From Streptomyces smaragdinus (GTDB taxonomy: Bacteria; Actinomycetota; Actinomycetes; Streptomycetales; Streptomycetaceae), in NCBI RefSeq assembly GCF_009604385.1, contig NZ_WEGJ01000034.1, forward strand, positions 1-64,000: a stretch of 64,000 nt of DNA, in the 5' to 3' direction. The notes under the pieces are model-generated. The model made no database searches. It was not told the origin of the DNA and was given only the letters and a program-made list of their open reading frames with translations. Shown here in pieces: positions 34,151 to 41,909 of this stretch. Position numbers and translations under genes: made by a program. The first letter of the stretch is position 1. Each line of letters opens with the position of its first letter.

Positions 34151-34432
34151 ATGGCGCAGCAGCTGCTGTTCGTCCCCGTCACCAGCGCCTCGGGTGGATG
34201 CACGCTGCGAATGTTCCGTACGCCGCTGGGGACGCGCACGGCGGTGGCCTTCACCAGTGAGTCCGCGCTGCGCCGGGCCCTGGGTCCCGCCCAGCCATGG
34301 ATCCGGCTGGCCGAGCAGGCCGTCCGGTCGCTGGCCGCCCCGCTGGGCGCCGCCCGGCTCACCGTGGACCCGCTGCTCACGGCCGGCGCACCGCACACGG
34401 TGGCGGACGGCCCCCTCGCGGCGTCCTGCTGA
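34151..34432 (+). CDS. Small SAV_915-type protein
   Basis: A 93-residue protein. The sequence runs LFVPV...GGCTLRMFRTPLGTRTAVAFTSESALRRALG...WIRLAEQAVRSLAAPLGAARLTVDP, which matches the small SseB-like SAV_915 family common in Streptomyces. The function of that family is not known to me. The ATG is preceded by GAAGGA about 12 bp upstream. The gene ends 7 bases before the stop of the convergent winged-helix gene, so the two transcripts must overlap. It is divergent from the VOC gene. Confidence 0.75.
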   Translation: MAQQLLFVPVTSASGGCTLRMFRTPLGTRTAVAFTSESALRRALGPAQPWIRLAEQAVRSLAAPLGAARLTVDPLLTAGAPHTVADGPLAASC

Positions 34433-34439
34433 CCCCCCG

Positions 34440-35552
34440 TCACACGTCGCTGAACCGCAGGTCGTGCCGTACGCCGGGCGCGGCCAGCCGCAGCACGCCC
34501 GCCGCCTCCTCCTCGACGGCGGCCCGCTCGGCGCCCGTCAGGGGCGTGAACGTCTCGGCGGCGAGGGTGGCCGTCCCGCCGTCCTCCGCGATCCGCCACA
34601 GGCCGCGCAGGAAGCCGTCGACGGTGAACGTGCCGTAGGAGTAGCGCCGCGCCGACACCTCGCGCCACAGCTCACGGTCCATCACCCGGGAGCGGTCGGC
34701 GTGCGAGAGCAGCACGTTGTCGTACTCGCCGAGGAAGCGCGGCGGCGCGGGCGTGTCGGCGTCGGGGCGCGGGGCACCGGGCAGGTCGAAGAGCTCGGTG
34801 CCGTTCTCGTCGCGGAACACCAGCAGTTCGGGGCGGAGCTGTTCCACGTACGGGCGCAGCCGGGTGACACCGCACCAGGCCTGGAGGTCCTGGACGGACG
34901 CGGGGCCGAAGGCGGCGAGATAGCGCCGCGCGAGCCGCACGGCGTCCGGCGCGGGGTCGAGGGGCAGTCCGGTGTACGAGTCGAGGGTCGCGACGGTGAC
35001 CTGACCGCCCCGGCCCCAGATTCCGCGCGGGGGCACCTGGGCGAGCGGCAGCCGGGCCCGTGCGGCGATCTTCAGCGCGAGGGGGTCGGCGTCCGGCCAG
35101 CGCTCCAGCAGGCGTTCGGCGATCTCCTTGATCGTGGCGGTCCGGCCGCCGGTGGTCAGCTCGCCGGCGAGTGCGGCGAGCTCGTCCAGGTCGACGCCGG
35201 TCAAACCCTTGCGGAACATCTTCAGCTCCCGCTCCAGCGCCGGGCCGCTGAACGGCCGCAGGACGACGGCGTCGGCGGCGGTCATCAGATGCACGGTGGA
35301 GCGCATCGCGGGGATACGGACGACGCGGCGGCTCTCGATCAACTCGCTGAGCTCGTCCCGGGAGAAGCCGTCCAGCCGGGCGGCGAGGGCGAGGTAGGGC
35401 GGTTTGGTGTTCTGCGCCTGCAGGCCGAGGAGGTGCTCGACGGCGTCGGGCACGGGCATCCGGACGCGGCGCAGCAGCAGCTGGCGGTCGAGGGTCGCCC
35501 GGTTGAGCTCGCGGCGGGTGAGGACCCTGGTCGGGCCGGATGTCTTCGTCAT
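34440..35552 (-). CDS. Winged-helix DNA-binding-domain protein (AlkZ-like fold)
   Basis: A 370-residue protein of the widespread actinobacterial winged-helix family (HTH_42/DUF1006), related in fold to the AlkZ/YcaQ DNA glycosylases. Signature parts are LTRRELNRATLDRQLLLRR at 11-29, HLLGLQAQN at about 40-48, MRSTVHLMTAADA at about 83-95, and the C-terminal VDGFLRGLWRI segment. AlkZ relatives unhook DNA crosslinks; whether this protein is catalytic cannot be told, and the QxQ/QxD catalytic motif appears only as LQAQN. The ATG at 35552 begins the domain; the open frame extends upstream to 36080 only because the GC-rich sequence lacks stops, and that extension would overlap the small gene on the other strand. 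It is convergent with the SAV_915-type gene. Confidence 0.85.
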   Translation of the reverse strand: MTKTSGPTRVLTRRELNRATLDRQLLLRRVRMPVPDAVEHLLGLQAQNTKPPYLALAARLDGFSRDELSELIESRRVVRIPAMRSTVHLMTAADAVVLRPFSGPALERELKMFRKGLTGVDLDELAALAGELTTGGRTATIKEIAERLLERWPDADPLALKIAARARLPLAQVPPRGIWGRGGQVTVATLDSYTGLPLDPAPDAVRLARRYLAAFGPASVQDLQAWCGVTRLRPYVEQLRPELLVFRDENGTELFDLPGAPRPDADTPAPPRFLGEYDNVLLSHADRSRVMDRELWREVSARRYSYGTFTVDGFLRGLWRIAEDGGTATLAAETFTPLTGAERAAVEEEAAGVLRLAAPGVRHDLRFSDV

Positions 35553-35690
35553 GTGCCCACCGTAGGAGGCATTGCGGACAGTTTCCGTCCGCGATGGCCG
35601 GTGCCGCGGAAGCCGATTGTCAGACCCTCCCGCTAACTTCTCGGGTACGGGCCGGTGTTCGCGCGGCCCGCCGGGAGATCGGGAGGGGCT

Positions 35691-35951
35691 GTGGCATATC
35701 TGGTCACGCTCGGTCAGGAGGAGATCGAGCGGCTCGCGGTGCAGGCGGGGACGGTGCGGCTGGAGCCGTACTGGCAGTTCTACGAGGAGGTGCGGATCGG
35801 GTACCGGGGGCTGCCCCGGGAGGAGATACTCCCGCTGCTGCGGCAGGCGGCGGAGTGGTGCGGGCTCGACTTCACCGAGGCCGACCTGCGGGAGCAGGCG
35901 GACGCCGTCAGCGAGCAACGGCACTATCTGTTCCGGGTGCTGGTGGCCTGA
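35691..35951 (+). CDS. Small conserved-looking protein of unknown function
   Basis: An 86-residue acidic protein starting at GTG (35691) just after a GGGAGGGG ribosome binding site. I do not recognise the family. The sequence is highly charged and helical (LGQEEIERLAVQAG, then YWQFYEEVRIGYRG, then LREQADAVSEQRHYLFRVL), with aromatic residues that suggest a small folded, cytosolic domain. It is divergent from the winged-helix gene (138 bp between starts) and lies 116 bp upstream of the ThiF gene on the same strand, so it might share a message with it, but the ThiF gene seems to have its own promoter. Confidence 0.65.
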   Translation: MAYLVTLGQEEIERLAVQAGTVRLEPYWQFYEEVRIGYRGLPREEILPLLRQAAEWCGLDFTEADLREQADAVSEQRHYLFRVLVA

Positions 35952-36033
35952 CGCGGCCGGTGGAGCGGGCCCGGGGGCCGCCCGGCCGCGACCGAATATC
36001 ATTTTGTTGCGCCCATGGAGTAACGGAAAACCC

Positions 36034-36068
36034 TTACCGTCCGCGTTCGTTGCTAGGTTGACTGTCCG
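36034..36068 (+). promoter_or_regulatory. Possible promoter giving a leaderless ThiF message
   Basis: TAGGTT (36054-36059) fits a Streptomyces -10 hexamer and lies 8 bases before the GTG start of the ThiF gene. No ribosome binding site precedes that GTG. The spacing would place transcription start at or within two bases of the start codon. The -35 element is unclear. Confidence 0.4.
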
Positions 36069-37231
36069 TGACGACAGCACTCCCGCCGTCCGCGGTCTCG
36101 CCCGAGATCCCGTACGGCCACGACACGTATCAGCCCCTGCTCTTCGACGCGTCCCATCCGCTGGACGACGCGACGTTATGCGCGCTGACCGCCTCGCCCG
36201 AGGTCCGCGAGGTGCACGACACGATCGACCAGCAGCTCGATGAGCTGGTCCGATGTCGCCATCCCGGCGTCCGGTTCGACCGGCGCACCCTCGCCGAGGC
36301 CACCGCGCGGGCCCGCGGCGGGCTCCCTCTCCGGGCCTACGGGACCTGGGCGTTCTACCCCTGGTCGGGCCGGCTGGTGCACGTCCTGCCGCGGGACGAG
36401 TTCCGGCTGGTGCGCACGGACCGTAACCGGGGCAAGATCAACCGGGCCGAGCAGGAGTCGCTGCTGGCCCGCCGGATCGGCGTGGTCGGGCTGTCCGTCG
36501 GCAGCAGCGCCGCACTGACGTGCGCCATGGAGGGCACCGCAGGATCGTTTCGGCTGGCGGACTTCGACCGGCTCGGCCTGTCGAACCTCAACCGGCTGCG
36601 CGCCGGTGTCCACGATCTGGGCACGGAGAAGACGGTCCTGTGCGCCCGGGCGATGTACGAGATCGACCCGTACCTCGACATCGAGATCCACCGCGCCGGA
36701 CTGACGGAGTCGACCGTGGACGACTTCTTCGGCCGGGGCGCCGGCCTCGACCTCGTGGTCGAGGAGTGCGACCAGCCCTGGGCCAAGATCGCCGTCCGCG
36801 AGCACGCGCGCCGGCGCCGGATCCCCGTCCTGATGGACACCAACGACCGCGGGCTGCTCGACGTCGAGCGCTTCGACCTGGAGCCCGACCGGCCCCTGTG
36901 CCACGGCCGGATCGGCGCCATCACCGCCGACGAGGTACGGGAGTTGGACGACGCCGCCCTGGTCTCCCTGCTGCTCGACATCGTGGACACCTCCCGCCTC
37001 AGCCCCGCCATGACGTCCGCCCTCGGCCGGATCGGCCGCACCCTGTCGAGCTGGCCCCAGCTCGCCAGCGGCGTCATGCTCGGGGGCGCCCTGGTCACGG
37101 ACACCGCCCGGCGCATCCTGCTGGGCCACCCCGTCCCCTCCGGGCGCTACTACACGGACCTCGACGAGCTCATCCCCGCCGTCGCCCCCGTGCTCCCCCG
37201 CCCGCTGCCGGCCGCCGGAGCCGTCCGGTGA
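36068..37231 (+). CDS. ThiF/E1-like adenylyltransferase (Rv1355c-type)
   Basis: A 387-residue protein with an E1-like ATP-binding domain. Key parts: NRGKINRAEQ (120-129), the glycine loop GLSVGS (141-146), DFDRLGLSNLNR (165-176) with the Asp and Arg that bind ATP and Mg, Lys188, and Asp235 in VEECD. E1-like enzymes adenylate a C-terminal carboxylate of a protein or peptide, or a small acid. The NRGKIN...GLSVG arrangement resembles mycobacterial Rv1355c-type proteins, but the nitroreductase-like part of those is absent. No CxxC zinc site or obvious catalytic cysteine is seen. Codon 37 is TTA (36176-36178), implying bldA dependence. The gene overlaps the GNAT gene by 4 bases (GTGA), so the pair is one operon. 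Substrate unknown. Confidence 0.85.
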   Translation: MTTALPPSAVSPEIPYGHDTYQPLLFDASHPLDDATLCALTASPEVREVHDTIDQQLDELVRCRHPGVRFDRRTLAEATARARGGLPLRAYGTWAFYPWSGRLVHVLPRDEFRLVRTDRNRGKINRAEQESLLARRIGVVGLSVGSSAALTCAMEGTAGSFRLADFDRLGLSNLNRLRAGVHDLGTEKTVLCARAMYEIDPYLDIEIHRAGLTESTVDDFFGRGAGLDLVVEECDQPWAKIAVREHARRRRIPVLMDTNDRGLLDVERFDLEPDRPLCHGRIGAITADEVRELDDAALVSLLLDIVDTSRLSPAMTSALGRIGRTLSSWPQLASGVMLGGALVTDTARRILLGHPVPSGRYYTDLDELIPAVAPVLPRPLPAAGAVR

Positions 37232-37854
37232 CCGCCGTGCCCGATCTGTACGGCGACCATCTGCGGCTGCGGGAACTCCACCCCGCCGACTACCCCGTCT
37301 ACGAACGGATCGTCACCCACCGCGTCCTGACCCGCTACCTCGGCACGGACCGGATGGACACCCGCCAGGCCGCCGCCGCGTTCAGCCACTGCCTGGCCCA
37401 GCGGCACACCGAGCCGCGCCGGAAGTACACCCTCGCCGTCTGCACCCCCGACGACGACACCATGCTCGGCACCTGCGGCCTGCTCGTCGAGGACTACGGC
37501 AGCAACGCCCTGCTCACCGGGCTCGCGGTGCTCCCCGGCAGCCCCGTCCGCGGCCACACCCACGAGGCGCCGCGACTGCTGGCCGCGTACGCCTTCGGCC
37601 CGCTCGGCCTGCACCGGGTCTGGGCCGGCCACCGCACCGACCACCGCGCGATGCACCGGATCATGGACGCCGTCGGCCTGCACCGCGAGGCCACCGTCCG
37701 CTCGCTCTTTTGCACCCAGGGGATCTGGCACGACGTCATCACGTACGCCGCCCTGGGCCCGGACTGGAAGCGCGGGGCCACCCCCGCCGAGGCCGCCGTC
37801 CTGGCCGGTCAGGCCACGTCCTCGATTCGCCCGGCCACCGCCGCCGGATCGTGA
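37228..37854 (+). CDS. GNAT-family N-acetyltransferase coupled to the ThiF gene
   Basis: A 208-residue RimJ/RimL-like acyltransferase. It opens with LYGDHLRLRELHPADYPVYERIV (about 6-28) and continues with GTCGLLVEDYGSNALLTGLAV (about 75-95), PRLLAAYAFGPLGLHRVWAGHRTDHRAMHRIMDAVGLHREATVRS (about 112-155), the usual GNAT order. It would transfer an acyl group from acyl-CoA to an amine; the substrate is unknown. It starts at GTG within the ThiF stop (GTGA), so translation is coupled and the two products likely act in one pathway. Its 3' end overlaps the convergent xdhC-type gene by 46 bases. Confidence 0.87.
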   Translation: MTAVPDLYGDHLRLRELHPADYPVYERIVTHRVLTRYLGTDRMDTRQAAAAFSHCLAQRHTEPRRKYTLAVCTPDDDTMLGTCGLLVEDYGSNALLTGLAVLPGSPVRGHTHEAPRLLAAYAFGPLGLHRVWAGHRTDHRAMHRIMDAVGLHREATVRSLFCTQGIWHDVITYAALGPDWKRGATPAEAAVLAGQATSSIRPATAAGS

Positions 37855-38957
37855 TGGATCGGCGTGTGCGCCCCCGTGAGCGGCACCCCCGTGCCGCCGC
37901 GGCGGGCCGCCACGATCTCCCCGGCGATCGACACCGCGACCTCCTCCGGGGTGCGCGCGCCCAGGTCGAGGCCGATCGGCGAGCGCAGCCGGGCCAGTTC
38001 GAGCTCCGTCACGCCCTCCTCGCGCAGCCGCCGGTTGCGGTCCAGATGCGTACGGCGTGAGCCCATCGCGCCCACGTAGGCCACCGGCAGCCGCAACGCC
38101 CGCTTCAGCAGCGGTACGTCGAACTTGGCGTCGTGCGTCAGCACGCACAGCACCGTCCGCCCGTCCACCGTCGCGGACTCCAGATACTCGTGCGGCCACG
38201 CCACGACCACCTCGTCGGCCTCCGGGAAGCGCGCCGGCGTGGCGAACACCGGCCGCGCGTCGCACACCGTGACCCGGTAGCCGAGGAACCGCCCCACGCC
38301 GACCAGCGCCCGGGCGAAGTCGATCGCCCCGAACACGATCATCCGCGGCGGCGGCACGCTCGACTCCACCAGCACCAGCACCGGCTCCCCGCAGCGGCTC
38401 CCCTCGGCCCCGATCTCCACGACCCCGGTCCGCCCGCCGTCGAGCATCGCCCGCGCCTCGCCCGCGACCGTACGGTCCAGCTCCGGATGCCCGCCGAGCG
38501 TCCCCTCGGCCGTCCCGTCGGCCCGCACGAGCACCGCCCGCCCCAGCAGCTCCGCCGGCCCCTTCACCAGCCGCGCCACCGCCGTCGCCTCCCCGGCCGT
38601 CGCCGCGGCGAGGGCCGCCGCGACCACCGGGCGCGCGGGGTCGGCGGCCCGTACCGGGGTGACGAGGATGTCGATGACCCCGCCGCAGGTCAGACCCACG
38701 GCGAAGGCGTCCTCGTCGGAGTACCCGAACCGCTCCAGCACGGTCTCCCCGGTCTCCAGCGCCGACTGGCACAGTTCGTACACCGCGCCCTCCACGCACC
38801 CGCCGGACACGCTGCCGACGGCGGTGCCGCCGGCGTCGACGGCCAGCGCCGCCCCCGGCTGGCGGGGCGCGGACCCGCCGACCGCGACGACCGTGGCGAG
38901 CGCGAAGTCGCGGCCGTCGGCGATCCACTCGGTCAGCTCGGCGGCGATGTCCAGCAT
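37809..38957 (-). CDS. xdhC: XdhC-family molybdenum cofactor insertion/maturation protein
   Basis: A 382-residue XdhC/CoxI-type protein, which binds molybdenum cofactor, helps sulfurate it and hands it to xanthine dehydrogenase. The N-terminal XdhC/CoxI domain (about 1-120: FALATVVAVGGSAPRQPGAAL, GSVSGGCVEGAVYE, LTCGGVIDILV) is followed by a Rossmann-type XdhC C-terminal domain (about 205-345: PRMIVFGAIDFARAL, VAYVGAMGSRRTH, SPIGLDLGARTPEEVAVSIAGEI). The length is typical. The ATG at 38957 follows GAGGAG. It is the last gene of the xanthine dehydrogenase operon and overlaps the convergent GNAT gene by 46 bases at its 3' end. Confidence 0.93.
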   Translation of the reverse strand: MLDIAAELTEWIADGRDFALATVVAVGGSAPRQPGAALAVDAGGTAVGSVSGGCVEGAVYELCQSALETGETVLERFGYSDEDAFAVGLTCGGVIDILVTPVRAADPARPVVAAALAAATAGEATAVARLVKGPAELLGRAVLVRADGTAEGTLGGHPELDRTVAGEARAMLDGGRTGVVEIGAEGSRCGEPVLVLVESSVPPPRMIVFGAIDFARALVGVGRFLGYRVTVCDARPVFATPARFPEADEVVVAWPHEYLESATVDGRTVLCVLTHDAKFDVPLLKRALRLPVAYVGAMGSRRTHLDRNRRLREEGVTELELARLRSPIGLDLGARTPEEVAVSIAGEIVAARRGGTGVPLTGAHTPIHHDPAAVAGRIEDVA

Positions 38958-39034
38958 CCGGTCCCACTCCTCACCGTGAACGCTTTCCCGCAATGTAGGC
39001 GATGCCGCGCGCGACGGCCCCGCCCCTGCGGCGA

Positions 39035-41434
39035 TCAGTCCCCCCGCGTCCCCGTCAGCGCCTCCGGACGGACCGGGACCCGCGTCAGGTCGAGCCCCGT
39101 GGCCGCCCGGATCGCGGCGACCACCGCCGGGGTGGACGACAGCGTCGGTGCCTCGCCCGCGCCGCGCAGGCCGTACGGGGCGTGCGGGTCGGCGAGTTCG
39201 AGCACGTCGACGGGGATGGGCGGGGTGTCGAGGATGGTCGGGATCAGGTAGTCGGTGAAGGAGGGGTTGCGTACCTTCGCCGTCGCCGGGTCGACCAGGA
39301 TCTCCTCCATCACCGCCACGCCCAGCCCCTGCGTCGAGCCGCCCTGGATCTGGCCGACGACGGAGAGCGGGTTGATCGCCTTGCCGACGTCCTGGGCGCA
39401 GGCCAGCTCGACGACCTTCACCAGCCCGAGCTCGGTGTCCACCTCGACGACCGCACGGTGCGCGGCGAACGCGTACTGGACGTGCCCGTTCCCCTGCCCC
39501 GTCCGCACGTCGAACGCCTCGGTGGGCCGGTGGCGGAACTCCAGCTCGATGTCGACCGGTTCCCCGTCCGCCAGCAGCTCCGCCAGATCGGCCAGCACCT
39601 CGCCGCCGTCGGTGACGACCTTGCCGCCCTCCAGCAGCAGCTCGGCCGTCGCCCACGCCGGGTGGTACGTGCCCTGCGTACGGCGCCCGAGCTCCAGCAC
39701 CCGCTCCCGGACGGCCTCGCAGGTGTGCTTCACGGCGCCGCCCGTGACGTACGTCTGCCGGGACGCGGACGTGGAGCCGGCGGAGCCGACGCGGGTGTCG
39801 GCGGGGATCAGCGTGACCTGCTGGACGCCGAGTTCGGTGCGGGCGATCTGGGCCAGTACGGTGACGCCGCCCTGGCCGACCTCCGCCATCGCGGTGTGCA
39901 CGGTGGCGACGGCCTCGCCGTTCAGCACCTCCAGCCGGACGCGGGCGGTGGAGTAGTCGTCGAAGCCCTCGGAGAAGCCGACGTTCTTTATCCCCACCGC
40001 GTAGCCGACGCCCCGTACGACGCCCTCGCCGTGCGTGGTGTTCGACAGCCCGCCGGGCAGCGCCCGCACGTCCGCCGCGCCGCCCGCGCTCTCCCACTGG
40101 CGCTCCGGCGGCATCGGCATCGCCTTGACCCGGCGCAGGAGTTCGGCGACCGGCGCCGGGGAGTCGACGCGCTGCCCGGTCGGCATCACCGCCCCCTGCG
40201 ACATGGCGTTGAGGCGGCGGAACTCCACCGGGTCCATGCCGACCGCCGCCGCCAGCTTGTCCATCTGCGCCTCGTACGCGAAGCACGCCTGGACGGCGCC
40301 GAAGCCGCGCATCGCGCCGCAGGGCGGGTTGTTGGTGTACAGGCCGACGGCCTCGAGCTCCACGTCGTCCACGACGTACGGGCCGGCGGAGAGGGAGGCG
40401 GCGTTGCCGACAACGGCCGGGGTGGAGGAGGCGTAGGCGCCGCCGTCCAGGACGATGCGGCACTTGATGTGCGTGAGGCGGCCGTCCTTGGTGGCGCCGT
40501 GCTCGTAGTGCAGGCGCGCGGGGTGGCGGTGGACGTGGCCGAAGAAGGACTCGTAGCGGTCGTAGACCATCTTGACCGGGCGGCCGGTGCGCAGGGCGAG
40601 GAGGCAGGCGTGGATCTGCATCGACAGGTCCTCGCGGCCGCCGAACGCGCCGCCGACGCCGGAGAGCGTCATCCGGACCTTGTCCTCGGGCAGGCCCAGC
40701 ACGGGGGCGATCTGGCGCAGGTCGGAGTGCAGCCACTGGGTGGCGACGTACAGGTCGACGCCGCCGTCCTCGGCGGGGACCGCCAGGCCCGACTCGGGGC
40801 CGAGGAAGGCCTGGTCCTGCATGCCGAACTCGTAGTCGCCGGTGACGACGACGTCGGCGCGCGCGGCGGCGCTCGCGACGTCGCCGCGGACGATCGGCTG
40901 GCGGTGCAGGATGTTCGGGTGCGGGACGTGGGCGGCGTGTCCGTCCTCGCGGTGCGGGTGCAGGACGGGGGCGTCGGGGGCGGTGGCGGTGGCCTCGTCG
41001 GTGACGAGGGGGAGCTCGCGGTACTCGACCCTGATCTTGTGGGCGGCGCGCCGGGCGGTCTCCGGGTGGTCGGCGGCGACCAGCGCGACGGGCTCGCCGT
41101 GGTAGCGGACGACGCCGTCGGCCAGCGCGGGGGTGTCCCGGCACTCGAGGCCGTAGTGCTTCACGTCGGACGGCAGGTCGTCGTACGTGAGGACGGCGTG
41201 GACGCCGGCCTGCGCGAGGGCCTCGGAAATGTCGAGGGACACGATCTCGGCGTGGGCGTGGGGGCTGCGCAGGGTGTGGCCCCACAGCATGTCCTCGTGC
41301 CACAGGTCCGAGGAGTACGCGAACTCGCCGGTGACCTTCAGCACGCCGTCGGGGCGCAGGGTGGAGGCGCCGACACCGGCGTGGCCGGTGGCGCCCTGGA
41401 CCAGGTCGGTGGGGATCCGGGTGACCTCGGACAT
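39035..41434 (-). CDS. Xanthine dehydrogenase, molybdopterin-binding large subunit
   Basis: A 799-residue molybdenum hydroxylase catalytic subunit that oxidises hypoxanthine and xanthine to urate. Landmarks: an N-terminal a/b hammerhead domain (VTGEFAYSSDL...HTLRSPHAHAEIVSLD, about 35-75), QDQAFLGPESGLAVP, GVGGAFGGREDLS (cofactor pocket), PPCGAMRGFGAVQ, AEVGQGGVTVLAQIA, and GLRGAGEAPTLSSTPAV near the end, whose Glu is the general base of the family. Related aldehyde- and CO-dehydrogenase-type subunits share these motifs, but the XdhC gene and the PucR regulator favour a purine substrate. The start lies 1 base beyond the stop of the iron-sulfur subunit, so the two are coupled. Electrons flow through the FeS and FAD subunits encoded just upstream. 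Confidence 0.92.
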   Translation of the reverse strand: MSEVTRIPTDLVQGATGHAGVGASTLRPDGVLKVTGEFAYSSDLWHEDMLWGHTLRSPHAHAEIVSLDISEALAQAGVHAVLTYDDLPSDVKHYGLECRDTPALADGVVRYHGEPVALVAADHPETARRAAHKIRVEYRELPLVTDEATATAPDAPVLHPHREDGHAAHVPHPNILHRQPIVRGDVASAAARADVVVTGDYEFGMQDQAFLGPESGLAVPAEDGGVDLYVATQWLHSDLRQIAPVLGLPEDKVRMTLSGVGGAFGGREDLSMQIHACLLALRTGRPVKMVYDRYESFFGHVHRHPARLHYEHGATKDGRLTHIKCRIVLDGGAYASSTPAVVGNAASLSAGPYVVDDVELEAVGLYTNNPPCGAMRGFGAVQACFAYEAQMDKLAAAVGMDPVEFRRLNAMSQGAVMPTGQRVDSPAPVAELLRRVKAMPMPPERQWESAGGAADVRALPGGLSNTTHGEGVVRGVGYAVGIKNVGFSEGFDDYSTARVRLEVLNGEAVATVHTAMAEVGQGGVTVLAQIARTELGVQQVTLIPADTRVGSAGSTSASRQTYVTGGAVKHTCEAVRERVLELGRRTQGTYHPAWATAELLLEGGKVVTDGGEVLADLAELLADGEPVDIELEFRHRPTEAFDVRTGQGNGHVQYAFAAHRAVVEVDTELGLVKVVELACAQDVGKAINPLSVVGQIQGGSTQGLGVAVMEEILVDPATAKVRNPSFTDYLIPTILDTPPIPVDVLELADPHAPYGLRGAGEAPTLSSTPAVVAAIRAATGLDLTRVPVRPEALTGTRGD

Positions 41435-41435
41435 G

Positions 41436-41909
41436 TCAGACCGCCTCCTGCCGGCGCGCGGCCGCCAGCCGTACCGCGTCCATGATCTTCTCGTACCCGG
41501 TGCAGCGGCACAGGTTGCCCGACAGGGCCTCGCGGATGTCCCCGTCCGACGGGGACGGCGTACGCTCCAGCAGCTCGTCGGCGGCCACCACCAGGCCCGG
41601 GGTGCAGAACCCGCACTGCACGGCGCCGGCGTCCACGAACGCCTGCTGGACGGGCGACAGCCGCTCGCCCTGGGCCAGCCCCTCGACGGTGACGACCTCG
41701 CGGCCCTCGGCCTGCCCGGCGGCCACCAGGCACGCGCAGACCGGCACGCCGTCCAGCCGGACCGTGCAGGAGCCGCATTCGCCCTGCTCGCAGGCGTTCT
41801 TCGAACCGGGCAGCCCCAGCCGCTCGCGCAGCACGTACAGCAGGCTCTCGCCCTCCCAGACGTCGTCGGCCGTCTGCTGCTGGCCGTTGACGGTGATGGT
41901 GACGCGCAT
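41436..41909 (-). CDS. Xanthine dehydrogenase, [2Fe-2S] subunit
   Basis: A 157-residue iron-sulfur electron carrier subunit. It begins at ATG in the motif MRVTITVNG. Two cluster-binding domains are visible: a plant-ferredoxin type (CEQGECGSCTVRLDGVPVCAC, about 40-60) and an all-helical type (QCGFCTPG about 99-106, then GNLCRCTGYEKI about 131-142). This is the standard small subunit of molybdenum hydroxylases. The start codon shares bases with the stop of the FAD subunit gene (TGATG), and the gene ends one base before the catalytic subunit start, so all three subunits should be made in equal amounts. Confidence 0.93.
   Translation of the reverse strand: MRVTITVNGQQQTADDVWEGESLLYVLRERLGLPGSKNACEQGECGSCTVRLDGVPVCACLVAAGQAEGREVVTVEGLAQGERLSPVQQAFVDAGAVQCGFCTPGLVVAADELLERTPSPSDGDIREALSGNLCRCTGYEKIMDAVRLAAARRQEAV

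Noticed and set aside
34440..36080. A 546-residue version of the winged-helix protein
   Set aside because: The extra residues come from the antisense region of another small gene, whereas the ATG at 35552 begins the conserved domain.
37809..41303. A single 1164-residue frame joining xdhC and the molybdopterin gene region
   Set aside because: The N-terminal two thirds are the antisense-like frame of the molybdopterin subunit and have no domain. The xdhC domain begins at ATG 38957.
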